Assembly (NCBI GenBank): GCA_029862185.1
Contig: JAOTXX010000024.1
Coordinates: forward strand, 1-51,712
Origin: Myxococcales bacterium
GTDB lineage: Bacteria; Myxococcota_A; Polyangia; Polyangiales; Houyiibacteriaceae
Reading direction: 5' to 3'
Length of the DNA stretch: 51,712 nt
Each line of letters opens with the position of its first letter. Position 1 is the stretch's first letter. The notes under the pieces were generated by a model, which saw nothing but the letters and a program-made list of their open reading frames with translations, did not search any database and was not told the origin of the DNA. This document shows, in pieces, positions 15,820 to 24,134 of this stretch. Both the position numbers and the translations under genes were made by a program.

Positions 15820-16344
15820 ATGAAGGCACTCGTACGGACTGCGAAGCACTACCAAGTACACGCGATCGCTTGCGTCGCGGCGGTGGCGCTGATGGCTTGT
15901 GTCGACGTTGGCTCGGGCGGCGGCGGCATGGGCGGCTCGGCGGGCATGGGCGGCTCCGCGGGCATGGGCGGCTCCGGTGGGATGGCGAACAGCCCCCCGG
16001 AGGCGACCATCCTCGATCCTGCGAGCGATTCGGGCACCAGCAACCCCGATTACGTCTATGACGGCCTCGATACCGACTTGGACCTTTGGTACAAGGATGT
16101 GACGGTCGAAGGTCTCGGGGCGGACACCGAGGACGGCACGCTGACCGGAGCCTCGCTCGAGTGGAAGACGGACCGCACCGACATCCAAGAAGAAGTACTC
16201 GGCACCGGCGCGAACCCCACCCTGCGGCTGTATTCGAATAATTGCTTCGGGATCACGCACATCATCGTGCTCGAGGTGACCGACAGTGACGGAGCGACGA
16301 CGACCTCTGAGCCACGCACGCTGTTCATTTGGACCCTCTGCTAG
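15820..16344 (+). CDS. Gly-rich lipoprotein consisting of one FIWTLC domain
   Basis: 174-aa predicted lipoprotein. After a signal segment and lipobox (LMAC) comes a collagen-like linker of GGSAGM-type repeats (about 35-55), then a roughly 116-residue domain beginning NSPPEATILDPASDSG and ending FIWTLC at the stop. This domain is about half identical by eye to the C-terminus of the C1 peptidase encoded at 6710-9688 (shared DVT..G.G.D.EDGTL.G.SL.W.T.RTD.Q, RLYSN.CFG..H, VTDSDG, FIWTLC). Two conserved Cys (in SNNCFG and the terminal residue) could form a disulfide. The start is chosen at the ATG giving a normal signal peptide; the frame is open to 15712. Function unknown; probably an Ig-like carbohydrate or protein-binding fold. 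Confidence 0.75.
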   Translation: MKALVRTAKHYQVHAIACVAAVALMACVDVGSGGGGMGGSAGMGGSAGMGGSGGMANSPPEATILDPASDSGTSNPDYVYDGLDTDLDLWYKDVTVEGLGADTEDGTLTGASLEWKTDRTDIQEEVLGTGANPTLRLYSNNCFGITHIIVLEVTDSDGATTTSEPRTLFIWTLC

Positions 16345-16361
16345 TTGGTCTTCGACCAGCT
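16343..16361. terminator. Bidirectional hairpin between convergent genes
   Basis: AGTTGGTC / GACCAGCT stem (one G-U pair) with a TTC loop, starting within the stop codon of the lipoprotein gene and ending 10 bases before the stop of the convergent MDR gene at 16372. No long T-tract. Confidence 0.55.
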
Positions 16362-16371
16362 CGACGCGGAA

Positions 16372-17520
16372 TCAGGCGAGCCCCTTGTTTGGGTTGATCA
16401 AATATTTCTCCCCTGTCGCCTGTTTTCCGTACACCGAGATGGCCTCGAGGGTCAGTGCCTCCGCGAGGGAAACCTCTCGCGTGTAGCTGCTGGCGAAGGT
16501 GGTCTTGATTTCGGCCGCGACGCGTTCCTGCAACTTCCGAGCGGCTTGGGGCCCGATCTTCTGGAGAAACGCAAACAGCAACCAGCCGCCAACGCCCCAG
16601 GCCATGCCGAAGCTTCGGGCTAGGACTATGGGACTGCGATCGAGTCCACCGTAAATGTAGACCTGCTTGTGTGTGGTCGTGCCGTACGGGCTGTACTGGG
16701 CTCCGGTCGCACTCGCGGCCGCTTCCATGCAGGTCAGGATCTGCCCCGCGAGCGTTCCCCCACCGATGGCGTCGAACGCCAGTGTCGCACCCGTGGTGAT
16801 CAGCGCGTCGGTCAGGTCTTTCATGAACGTCGGTTCGCTCGAGTTGCAAACATGGGAGGCGCCCATGCCCCGAAGGAGCTCGACCTGTTCCCCTTTGCGC
16901 ACGATGTTGACCAGCGGGACGTCGTCCGCGAGACAGACCTTGTGCAGCATCTGGCCGAGATTGGATGCCGCTGCGGTGTGCACGAGAGCCTTGTGATCCT
17001 CGAGGCGCATGGTTTCGACCATTCCGAGCGACGTCAGCGGATTGACGAACCAGGACGCGCCTTGTGCCGGCGTGGTGCCGTCGGCCAAAGGAAGTGCCTG
17101 GTTGGCCGGAACGCAGCGGTACTGCGAGTACATGGCTCCGCCGATGATCCCGACGGTCTTGCCGACCAAGGCCTGCGCGGACTCGCCGGCACCGGCCGCG
17201 ACCACGATGCCCGCGCCTTCGTTGCCCACCGGCAGGGACTTATCGACGCGCGCTGTCATCGCGCGCATCAGCTTGTCCGGAACGCTTGCCGTCACGACCG
17301 GACGATCCGCACTGCCCGACGACCGCATGGTCGTAGGGTCCGCGGCACCGAACAGCAGCCCAAGGTCCGACGGGTTGATCGGCGACGCTTCGACACGAAC
17401 CAACACCTCGTCGTCTTTGGGTTGTGGGATGGGCATCGCCGCGAGCGACAACTCGAGTGTGCCGTCCTGCTTGATCATCGAGCGCAACTGCAATGCGTCA
17501 CCCGAAACTTGTTTAGCCAT
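16372..17520 (-). CDS. Medium-chain dehydrogenase/reductase, quinone-oxidoreductase-like (non-zinc)
   Basis: 382-aa cytoplasmic NAD(P)H-dependent oxidoreductase of the MDR superfamily. The N-terminal GroES-like domain has VLVRVEASPINPSDLGLLFG and the loop VGNEGAGIVVAAG; the zinc-ligand GHE pattern of alcohol dehydrogenases is absent, which points to the quinone reductase/enoyl reductase side. The nucleotide-binding domain contains ALVHTAAASNLGQML and later LAFDAIGGGTLAGQIL. ATG 17520 has GGAG seven bases upstream. The DsbA-like gene stops 10 bases before this start, so the two are one operon in the order DsbA-like then MDR. Substrate unknown. Confidence 0.82.
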   Translation of the reverse strand: MAKQVSGDALQLRSMIKQDGTLELSLAAMPIPQPKDDEVLVRVEASPINPSDLGLLFGAADPTTMRSSGSADRPVVTASVPDKLMRAMTARVDKSLPVGNEGAGIVVAAGAGESAQALVGKTVGIIGGAMYSQYRCVPANQALPLADGTTPAQGASWFVNPLTSLGMVETMRLEDHKALVHTAAASNLGQMLHKVCLADDVPLVNIVRKGEQVELLRGMGASHVCNSSEPTFMKDLTDALITTGATLAFDAIGGGTLAGQILTCMEAAASATGAQYSPYGTTTHKQVYIYGGLDRSPIVLARSFGMAWGVGGWLLFAFLQKIGPQAARKLQERVAAEIKTTFASSYTREVSLAEALTLEAISVYGKQATGEKYLINPNKGLA

Positions 17521-17530
17521 CTTGGACTCC

Positions 17531-18214
17531 TCAGTTTGAATTTTCAGATTGCGACGCTGTTGCTTCTTCGGTGAGCTTCTCCAATGCGGCGACGAAAACG
17601 TCCGGATCTTGGGCGCCGGGGATCAAGTAGCGGCGGTCGAGAATGAAGGCTGGCACCGCTTGGATGCCTTTGCTCAACCAGAAGCGCTGGTGCTCGCGCA
17701 CGTCGGCTGCGTAGCGGCCGTCTTCGAGCACCGCGGCGGCTTCGGATTCGTCGAGCCCTACCCGGCCCGCAACCGCGGCCAGAACCTCTTCATCACCGAC
17801 GTTTTCCTGTTTCGAAAAGTAGCTCTCGAACAGCGCGATCTCGAGCTCGGATTGTTTGCCATGCTGCCCGGCCCACGCCAGCAACTGATGCGCGAGGAAC
17901 GTGTTGTAGATGCGCTGGCCCTCGTAGAAGTTGAACGAGAAGCCGAGCGAATCGCCGACCCCCGTCAGACGGCCTCGCGCGGCGTCGCTTTGCTGGCGGT
18001 TGGTCCCATACTTTTGCCCCATGTGCTCGCGAAGCTCCTGGCCTTCGGGCGGCATCATCGGGTTGAGCTCGAAAGGGTGCCAGTGGACATCTGCGTCAAC
18101 CTCGCCATCGAGACGAGAGAGCGCCTCTTGCAACTGCTTGTAGCCGATGATGCACCACGGACAGACCACGTCCGAGACGATGTCAATGCGGATCTTGGTG
18201 GGCGGCGCGCTCAT
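17531..18214 (-). CDS. DsbA-family (FrnE-like) thioredoxin-fold oxidoreductase
   Basis: 227-aa cytoplasmic thioredoxin-fold protein. It begins IRIDIVSDVVCPWCIIG, with the active-site CPWC at residues 18-21, followed by the long helical insert of the 2-hydroxychromene-2-carboxylate isomerase/FrnE family (WHPFELNPMMPPEGQ, ESYFSKQENVGDEEVLAAVAGRVGLD) and the cis-Pro loop GIQAVPAFILDRRYLIPGAQ. No signal peptide at the chosen ATG 18214; the frame runs on to 18343 through Pro/Ser-rich low-complexity sequence that I consider non-coding. First gene of a two-gene operon with the MDR dehydrogenase. Probable disulfide or polyketide-type redox chemistry; exact role unknown. Confidence 0.85.
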   Translation of the reverse strand: MSAPPTKIRIDIVSDVVCPWCIIGYKQLQEALSRLDGEVDADVHWHPFELNPMMPPEGQELREHMGQKYGTNRQQSDAARGRLTGVGDSLGFSFNFYEGQRIYNTFLAHQLLAWAGQHGKQSELEIALFESYFSKQENVGDEEVLAAVAGRVGLDESEAAAVLEDGRYAADVREHQRFWLSKGIQAVPAFILDRRYLIPGAQDPDVFVAALEKLTEEATASQSENSN

Positions 18215-18365
18215 GGTGGTCGTAGGAGTCATGGGCAGCGGGGGTTGTGGCGTCAAGGTGGGGGGATCGGGTGAGGCGGACGCTGCGCTGCAGGTCGACA
18301 TCATGCTCGGCGGCAAAGCGGTCGAAATCGACTCGAGTGCCAAGAAGGCGAAAGATGGAGCGCTG

Positions 18366-18491
18366 GATCAAGCCAAAGCGCGCTTTCGCGACATCGTCGT
18401 CCCCGTAGCCGTCCCAATTCTGGCTGGTCCGGGCTCGATCACGACGACGCTGCTCGTCGGGATTCGGGCCGAGCAATGGTCGGATCGATAG
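18366..18491 (+). pseudogene. Possible remnant of a MarC-family membrane protein gene
   Basis: In the gap between the DsbA-like and MBL genes the plus strand encodes RDIVVPVAVPILAGPGSITTTLL, which resembles the conserved ...PLAIPLLAGPGAITT... segment of MarC/YhgN integral membrane proteins, preceded by a charged stretch as in that family and cut by a stop at 18491. The rest of a MarC protein (about 200 aa) is missing on both sides. I read this as a short decayed fragment; the match is based on one conserved segment from memory, so confidence is modest. Confidence 0.35.
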
Positions 18492-18567
18492 AGCTTCCAA
18501 AGGCCCTTTGCGGTTACTATCGATATGGCCGACTCGCTCTACTGAACAGCCCAGGAGATGAATCATC

Positions 18568-19299
18568 ATGGACACCACGACCCACGAGATTGCAGACGAT
18601 GTCTTCCGTATCAGCACGTTCGTGCCCGAGGTCGGGCCGACGGGTATGACGTTCAATCAGTTCCTGATCCGCGCCGACGAGCCGCTGCTGTTTCACACAG
18701 GGCCCCGCGCGATGTTTCCCGCCGTCCGTGCCGCCGTCGCGAAGCTGCTGCCCGCAGAGTCCGTCCGATGGATCACATTCGGCCACGTCGAGTCTGATGA
18801 ATGCGGTTCCATGAACGAGTGGCTCGAGGTTGCGCCGCAGGCCGTCGTCGCACACGGCGAGGTTGGCTGTATGGTTTCGCTCAACGATCTTGCAGACCGA
18901 CCACCGAGAGCCCTGCAACACGATGAGGTGCTGGACCTCGGTGGCAAACGCGTCCGTCATCTGGATACACCACACGTGCCCCACTGCTGGGAAGCGCGGT
19001 TGCTTTTCGAAGAAACGACGCGAACGCTTCTCTGCGGGGACTTGTTCACGCACGTTGGCATGCCTTCCCCGGTCACATCGGGCGACATCGTCGGTCCGGC
19101 ACGGGAAGCCGAGGCGATGTTCAACGCCAGCTGTCTGACCCCGACCACCGGGAGAACGATCCGCTCGCTTGCGAGTCTCGAGCCCGCTGTGCTGGGGCTC
19201 ATGCACGGTTCGTCTTTCAACGGGGACTGCGAAAAGGCGCTCCAGGACTTGGCGAACGTCTACGACGACCTGCTCGCGGCGGCCGCGCCGGCTTCATAG
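18568..19299 (+). CDS. MBL-fold hydrolase of the oxygen-binding diiron (ODP) type
   Basis: 243-aa cytoplasmic metallo-beta-lactamase-fold protein. The metal motif is H73-x-E75-x-D77 in FGHVESDECGSMNEWL, which replaces the classical HxHxDH and is typical of flavodiiron-type ODP domains. Further ligands are expected at TPHVPHCWEA and CGDLFTHVG and at the late His in GLMHGSSF. The N-terminus (VFRISTFVPEVGPTGMTFNQFLIRADEPLLFHTG) matches the fold start. There is no flavodoxin domain, so it is a stand-alone ODP protein. ATG 18568 has AGGAGATG shortly upstream. The sulfatase gene starts 27 bases after the stop, so they are likely co-transcribed. Confidence 0.82.
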   Translation: MDTTTHEIADDVFRISTFVPEVGPTGMTFNQFLIRADEPLLFHTGPRAMFPAVRAAVAKLLPAESVRWITFGHVESDECGSMNEWLEVAPQAVVAHGEVGCMVSLNDLADRPPRALQHDEVLDLGGKRVRHLDTPHVPHCWEARLLFEETTRTLLCGDLFTHVGMPSPVTSGDIVGPAREAEAMFNASCLTPTTGRTIRSLASLEPAVLGLMHGSSFNGDCEKALQDLANVYDDLLAAAAPAS

Positions 19300-19326
19300 G
19301 ACGCGGGAAAACGGGAGGAGGCAGAG

Positions 19327-21183
19327 ATGGAGAAGGCTATCTTGTGGGATTTGCCAGATGATGGTGGCTTGGTTCGACGAGCTCGAGACCGCCGACGTCA
19401 TCGGCAGTCGCTAGAGGTCATGGGTTCTTTGCTCCTGATCTCGTCGATGGCGAGCAATGTAGAGGCCGACTCGCCGAACATCGTGCTCATCCTGGCCGAT
19501 GACCTCGGCTTCACTGACACTGCGCCTTATGGCGGCGAGGTCCCGACTCCGTCGATCAGTGCGCTGGCGGAGCAGGGCATCACTTTCACCAACCATCACA
19601 TGGCTGCAAGCTGCGCGCCTACGCGCGGCATGCTGTTGACCGGTGTGGACAGCCATCTCAACGGCGTACCCAACATCCCCGAAGCGATTCCCCCTGAGCA
19701 GGCGGAGCAATCGTCGAACTACCGGGGAACGCTGGGTGAGAACGTCGTCACGATCGCGACGCTTCTCAAAGATGCGGGCTACCACACGTACATGTCCGGC
19801 AAATGGCATCTTGGAAAGACGCCAGAGATGCTCCCGAGCCGCCGTGGCTTCGAGCGGACCATTGCCATGGCTGACACTGGCGCCGACAACTGGGAGAAGA
19901 AGCCGTACCTTCCGATGTACAAGAAGGCGAACTGGTTCGGCGACGGCAAGGAGATCGACCTACCGGACGACTTCTATTCGTCGAAATTCTTGGTCGACAA
20001 GATGATCGAGTTCATCGAGTCCAACCGTTTGGATGGCAAGCCCTTCTTTTCGTACGTCCCGTTTCAAGCGGTGCACATGCCGGTTCAAGCGCCACAGGCC
20101 TATATCGACAAATACATGGGCAAGTACGACGGGGGGTGGGCCGCGCTCCGGGAGCGCCGCCTCGAAAGCGCCAAAACTCTCGGTGTGGTGCCCGCCGACA
20201 CCGAGCTAGCGCCGGTACCGAGCACGGAAGACTGGGACTCGTTCACCGACGAAGAGAAGAGATACAAGTCGAAAGAGATGGCCGTGTATGCGGGCATGAT
20301 CGATGCGATGGATCACCACATCGGCCGGCTCATCCAGTACCTCGAGGACACGGGCCAATACGACAACACCGTGTTCATTTTCACGTCTGACAACGGCCCC
20401 GAGGGAACTGAGGTGTTGAGCGGCGCGCGGGCGCTTTACCTCCGGTTGTGGTTCGCGACCCACGGCTACAGCATGGACTACGAAACTCTCGGCACGCGCG
20501 GCAGCTTCGTCGACATCGGACCGAGCTTCGGCAACGCCGCCGCATCGCCGTTGGCCTATTACAAGTTCTTCGCTCACGAAGGCGGCATGAGGGTCCCCAT
20601 GATCATCGCGGGGAGCATGGTCGCCCAGATGGGGATCCTTTCGAACGCGTTCACCTATGTCACCGACCTCGCGCCCACGATTCTCGAGATCGCCGGCGTC
20701 GATCCGCCTGTTGGAAGCTACGAAGGCCGGCGCGTCGAGCAGATGAGCGGAAAGAGCTTGGTGCCCTTACTGAAAGGACAAACCGACAGAGCCCACGAGC
20801 CAGACGAAACCATCGGATACGAGCTCGCCGGCAACGCCGCGTTGTTTCGAGGAGACTACAAGATCGTCACCGATCGCGGTCCAGTCGGCGATGGCGAATG
20901 GCATCTCTTCAACTTCGTGACCGACCCGGGTGAGGCCACCGATCTCAGAGAGCAGATGCCCGAGCTCTTCGCGGAGATGATGGAGGGTTACCGGAGCTAC
21001 GCGCGCGACTACGAGGTCCTGCCGGTCCCTGATGGCTATGACCAGCGCAAAGAGGTTTTTCGCTACGTGCTGCGCAACAACCCGGACCCGCTTCTCCTTT
21101 CGGTCGTGGCTGGTTTGGCCCTGTTGATTCTCTTCCTCGCATGGCGCGGGGCTCGCGCGGTTCGAAAGCGCCGGCGCGCCTAA
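19327..21183 (+). CDS. Type I sulfatase (arylsulfatase-like) with C-terminal membrane anchor
   Basis: Formylglycine-dependent sulfatase, 618 aa. Metal motif ILADDLG (Asp58, Asp59), maturation motif C96-A-P-T-R100-G where Cys should become formylglycine, the GKWHLGK motif, and the FTSDNGPEG metal-binding segment. The C-terminus has a membrane helix (about 586-606, LSVVAGLALLILFLAW) followed by a basic tail, so the enzyme is probably membrane-anchored. ATG 19327 has a strong GGAGGAGG six bases upstream, but the first 31 residues are charged and the signal-like segment (MGSLLLISSMAS) begins only at 19420; the real start may be there or the 5' end may have been altered. Likely follows the MBL gene in one transcript. 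Substrate unknown. Confidence 0.88.
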   Translation: MEKAILWDLPDDGGLVRRARDRRRHRQSLEVMGSLLLISSMASNVEADSPNIVLILADDLGFTDTAPYGGEVPTPSISALAEQGITFTNHHMAASCAPTRGMLLTGVDSHLNGVPNIPEAIPPEQAEQSSNYRGTLGENVVTIATLLKDAGYHTYMSGKWHLGKTPEMLPSRRGFERTIAMADTGADNWEKKPYLPMYKKANWFGDGKEIDLPDDFYSSKFLVDKMIEFIESNRLDGKPFFSYVPFQAVHMPVQAPQAYIDKYMGKYDGGWAALRERRLESAKTLGVVPADTELAPVPSTEDWDSFTDEEKRYKSKEMAVYAGMIDAMDHHIGRLIQYLEDTGQYDNTVFIFTSDNGPEGTEVLSGARALYLRLWFATHGYSMDYETLGTRGSFVDIGPSFGNAAASPLAYYKFFAHEGGMRVPMIIAGSMVAQMGILSNAFTYVTDLAPTILEIAGVDPPVGSYEGRRVEQMSGKSLVPLLKGQTDRAHEPDETIGYELAGNAALFRGDYKIVTDRGPVGDGEWHLFNFVTDPGEATDLREQMPELFAEMMEGYRSYARDYEVLPVPDGYDQRKEVFRYVLRNNPDPLLLSVVAGLALLILFLAWRGARAVRKRRRA

Positions 21184-21211
21184 TTCTTACGGTGGCCGCG
21201 GCACAGCACAC

Positions 21212-22075
21212 TCAATCCGTGACGAGGCGCGCGCTGAGCTCCCAGAGCCTACGAGCCTCTTCTCGATCGCGAGCGGACGGCTTCGTCTTCTTCGGCTTGC
21301 AGTCGTAGAAGTACTCGCCGCTCGTCGTCGTCACCTCGTCCGATGTCGCCAGGTATACGCTCGTCTCGGCGCCTTTCTCGGCGGTGCGCAAGAAAGGCTT
21401 GACCAGAGCCAGGATGCGACCGGCATACCAGTTGTTTTGCGCACCGAGCTGGCTGCGGACGCCACCGGGGTGAAGGGCGTTGACCGTCACGGGGGTACTC
21501 TCCAAGCGTTCGGCGAGCTCCCGCGCGAAAAGGATGTTCGCGAGCTTCGAGTGTCCGTAGGTTGGAAAGGCGCTGAAGCCTCTGTGCCACTGGAGATCGT
21601 CGAAACGAATGCCACGGCAGAACCGGTACGCCTCGGACGCGACGACGACGACCCGGCCTTGCTCAGCTCGTTTCAAAGACTCGAGCAGCAAGGTCGTCAG
21701 CAAGAAATGCCCGAGGTGGTTGACGGCGAACATCTGCTCCTGGCCGTTATCGAGCAGAATTCGACGCGTGTTGATTACTCCAGCGTTGTTGACCAACACG
21801 TCGAGCGGCTCGTTTCGGTCGATGAACTCCCGCGCGACTCGCCGGACTTCGGCGAAATCTCCGAGGTCGGCGAGATAGAGCTCGACCGAGATGTCGCGGT
21901 GGCTCGAGAGAAGCGCATCGCGCAGCGCCACCGATTTCGTCGGATTGCGGCAGAGCAAATGAAGCCGCGCACCTCGTTCGGCGAGAGCGAACGCCGTGGC
22001 TCGGCCGATCCCCTCGGTTGGACCCGTGATCATCACGTTCTTTCCCTGAATCGACATCGCCTCATTTTTGTGCAT
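21212..22075 (-). CDS. Short-chain dehydrogenase (retinol-dehydrogenase-like)
   Basis: 287-aa NAD(P)-dependent oxidoreductase. Cofactor motif TGPTEGIG (a TGxxxGIG variant), LYLADLGDF, structural NNAGV, and catalytic Tyr-Lys in YGHSKLANILF, with VNALHPGGV after it. These features are those of the RDH11-14/WWOX-like SDR group that acts on lipophilic alcohols and ketones. ATG 22075 gives an N-terminus MHKNEAMSIQGK and overlaps the end of the TetR gene, suggesting translational coupling; ATG 22057 is an alternative. Co-transcription with TetR and divergence from the Rieske oxygenase suggest a shared, autoregulated lipid or steroid-type oxidation module (inference). Confidence 0.83.
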   Translation of the reverse strand: MHKNEAMSIQGKNVMITGPTEGIGRATAFALAERGARLHLLCRNPTKSVALRDALLSSHRDISVELYLADLGDFAEVRRVAREFIDRNEPLDVLVNNAGVINTRRILLDNGQEQMFAVNHLGHFLLTTLLLESLKRAEQGRVVVVASEAYRFCRGIRFDDLQWHRGFSAFPTYGHSKLANILFARELAERLESTPVTVNALHPGGVRSQLGAQNNWYAGRILALVKPFLRTAEKGAETSVYLATSDEVTTTSGEYFYDCKPKKTKPSARDREEARRLWELSARLVTD

Positions 22076-22673
22076 TGTCGGTGATTTCCTCGCGTATCGA
22101 CCGAAGAAACGCTTCTCGCTCATCGCGTGCCGAATAGCTTGGGCCGAGAATGTAGCGCCGCATGGTGGGGGACGCGTGGAACGTGATGGTGAATGATGCG
22201 AGGCGAAACAGGAACCGCTCGATGTCGAAGTCTGCCAACTGGCCCGTCGCCTGCGCGACCGCGATGTAGGCGGTCGCCAGCTTCACGATGCGCTGCCCGT
22301 TCTCACGCACGACGTCGACGATCGTTTCCTCGTCCGGCGCGAATGCTTCCCGCATCAGGGCACCTGCGTAGTCGGGATACTCCGCCATGAAGTCCCACAG
22401 CTGCGCCGCGCATTGCACGATGAGGTCGGCAGGTGGAAAGCTCGACCCCGCGTCGATCGTCGGCGTCATGCGCGTCCCGATCGTCTCCATGATGTGCTCC
22501 AGCATGGCGCGCGCGAGCTCCTCCTTCCCGTCTGGGAAGTAGTGGAAGATGCTGGCTGCCCGGATGTCTGCGCGGGCCGCGACCCCACGCAGCGAAGCCC
22601 CCTTGAAGCCGTGCCGTGCAATCTCCGTTGCGGCGGCCCGCAACAAGCGTTCTCGGGTGTCGCTCGCGCCCAT
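22062..22673 (-). CDS. TetR-family transcriptional repressor
   Basis: 203-aa regulator. The N-terminal helix-turn-helix reads TRERLLRAAATEIARHGFKGASLRGVAARADIRAASIFHYFPDGKEEL, the standard TetR DNA-binding segment; the rest is the helical ligand-binding domain. I take ATG 22673 (MGASDTRERLL) as start; 22691 and 22751 are in-frame alternatives, the last lying only seven bases from the operator. The double palindrome at 22759-22789 lies in the divergent promoter region between this gene and the Rieske oxygenase and is the likely binding site, so TetR probably represses both itself with the SDR gene and the oxygenase gene. The ligand is unknown; a lipophilic substrate of the oxygenase is plausible. 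Confidence 0.88.
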   Translation of the reverse strand: MGASDTRERLLRAAATEIARHGFKGASLRGVAARADIRAASIFHYFPDGKEELARAMLEHIMETIGTRMTPTIDAGSSFPPADLIVQCAAQLWDFMAEYPDYAGALMREAFAPDEETIVDVVRENGQRIVKLATAYIAVAQATGQLADFDIERFLFRLASFTITFHASPTMRRYILGPSYSARDEREAFLRSIREEITDNAQK

Positions 22674-22758
22674 TGCGTCAGGCCCTAGCATCGCGGCTAA
22701 GCGCCCGTCCAGCCCGCAAAAGCCAGTCGACGCTTGACTTCCAAAGGCCATGCGGTTA

Positions 22759-22789
22759 CCTAACGATTGTTAGCCTAACGATCGTTAGG
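22759..22789. promoter_or_regulatory. Tandem palindromic operator for the divergent TetR
   Basis: Two adjacent 15-16-bp sites: an imperfect CCTAACGATTGTTAG (22759-22773) and a perfect palindrome CCTAACGATCGTTAGG (22774-22789). They sit between the divergently transcribed TetR and Rieske oxygenase genes, 61 bases before the oxygenase start. Perfect dyads of this length next to a TetR gene are characteristic of its operator; binding itself is inferred. Confidence 0.85.
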
Positions 22790-22849
22790 TTCGCGTCCGG
22801 GCCAGCTGTCGACGGCGGCGCTGATGCGACCGGAGCAGAGGAGCAAACG

Positions 22850-24058
22850 ATGAGAATCAAAGACGTGGAAACGAAGGCCTTCGTCGCGCAGTTCGTCGCG
22901 CGGCTCTTCGCTCACAACTTTTTGAAAGACACGCAGATGTTCCTGCCTAAGGCGGACTACGAGCGCCGATACGGCAAGTTCCCGAGATACTTCTCGGGAT
23001 GGTACCTGTTCGTGCCCTCGAAAGACCTGGCCGAGGGCGAGATCGTTCACAAGAAGCTAAACGGGCTCGACCTCGTGGCTTACCGCAACAAGGAAGGCAA
23101 ACCGGTCGTTCACTCGAACCGCTGCCCCCACATGGACGGCCTGTTCGCGCCTCTTGGGAAGGTCAAGGATGGCAAGATCACGTGCGCGTACCACAACTAC
23201 TCGTACGACAACGGCGTGCCGCAGAGCGGGCCTACCGAGTTCCGCAAGGACCCGAGCAAGTGCATTCCATGCCACCCCGTGGTCGAGGTGAACGATCTGA
23301 TCATGTTCTGGTTCGACGCAAGCAGCGACAACGGTGTCGGTGTGCCGACCTGGGAGCTGGACCTGCCCGACGTAAGCAAGTTCCCGCGTCGCTTCTTTGC
23401 GCGCTCCATCACCCCGACGCACATGGCGCCGTTGCACGAGAACATCATCGACGACTTGCACTTCATGAACCTGCACGGAGCCAGTCGATACAAGTCCGAG
23501 CTGAAGGTCTATCACGAGAAGCAGCGGTTCAGGACGAAGAACACGATGCGAGTCCCGGCCCCGAAGATTGGGCCCTTCAAGGTGAAGGGGGTCGATGGAG
23601 ACGAAATGGACACGCGCATGGACACGGACTTCCATGGCCTCGGCATTCACATCAACTTCGTACAGGTCGGTGACTTCGAAGCCCGGATGATTCACTGCAC
23701 GACGCCCATCGAGGACGAGGTGACCGAGTGGACGGTGGCCATGTACATGGAGCCCCGCGAATGGAAAGCGAAGTTCGACATCAAGACCTTCATGAACATG
23801 GTGTACCCCTGGGCCGCGATCGCGCAGACCTGGTATCTGCACACGCAAGACCGCCGCGTGTTTTTCGAGAAGGGCGAGTACCGGTTCTACGAAGATGTCC
23901 CGAAAGGCTTCGAGAAAGTGAACGCCTTTCGCAGGTGGATCCACGAGGAGCTTCTGGGCGAGCAGCGTCCGATGGGGAAGAACAGCATCCCGACCAAGTT
24001 CATTCCGGCGGACGAGCTTGCCAAGTCCCGAAGAAAGCCAGCCCCAGCGGCCTACTGA
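22850..24058 (+). CDS. Rieske non-heme iron oxygenase (steroid/cholesterol-type)
   Basis: 402-aa oxygenase component. Rieske [2Fe-2S] ligands are Cys92-x-His94 (RCPHMDG) and Cys112-x2-His115 (CAYHNYSYD). The mononuclear iron motif is N198-x2-D201-x2-H204-x4-H209 in ENIIDDLHFMNLHG. The arrangement and length resemble KshA and cholesterol 7-desaturase (DAF-36/Neverland) type enzymes more than aromatic dioxygenases; this is judged from overall layout only. No ferredoxin or reductase gene is adjacent, so electrons must come from elsewhere. ATG 22850 has GAGGAG seven bases upstream; the longer open frame upstream runs through the operator and is not coding. Divergent from TetR-SDR and controlled from the double operator. 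Confidence 0.88.
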   Translation: MRIKDVETKAFVAQFVARLFAHNFLKDTQMFLPKADYERRYGKFPRYFSGWYLFVPSKDLAEGEIVHKKLNGLDLVAYRNKEGKPVVHSNRCPHMDGLFAPLGKVKDGKITCAYHNYSYDNGVPQSGPTEFRKDPSKCIPCHPVVEVNDLIMFWFDASSDNGVGVPTWELDLPDVSKFPRRFFARSITPTHMAPLHENIIDDLHFMNLHGASRYKSELKVYHEKQRFRTKNTMRVPAPKIGPFKVKGVDGDEMDTRMDTDFHGLGIHINFVQVGDFEARMIHCTTPIEDEVTEWTVAMYMEPREWKAKFDIKTFMNMVYPWAAIAQTWYLHTQDRRVFFEKGEYRFYEDVPKGFEKVNAFRRWIHEELLGEQRPMGKNSIPTKFIPADELAKSRRKPAPAAY

Positions 24059-24100
24059 TAGTGACTACAAACGGCCTCTTGGAACTCTAGGAAGTCGACA
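24055..24100. repeat. Dispersed intergenic repeat, partial copy E
   Basis: Starts at the Rieske stop codon (CTGATAGTGACTAC) and aligns for about 46 bases with the left half of copy D at 37113-37160, ending in GAAGTCGACA; the right half seen in copies A-D is not recognisable here. Confidence 0.55.
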
Positions 24101-24134
24101 CAACGCGGCACGACCCGCCCCACGTTTGCGAGCT

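Noticed and set aside
23057-23944. 295-codon minus-strand frame opposite the Rieske gene
   Set aside because: Antisense shadow; the plus strand carries intact Rieske and iron motifs.
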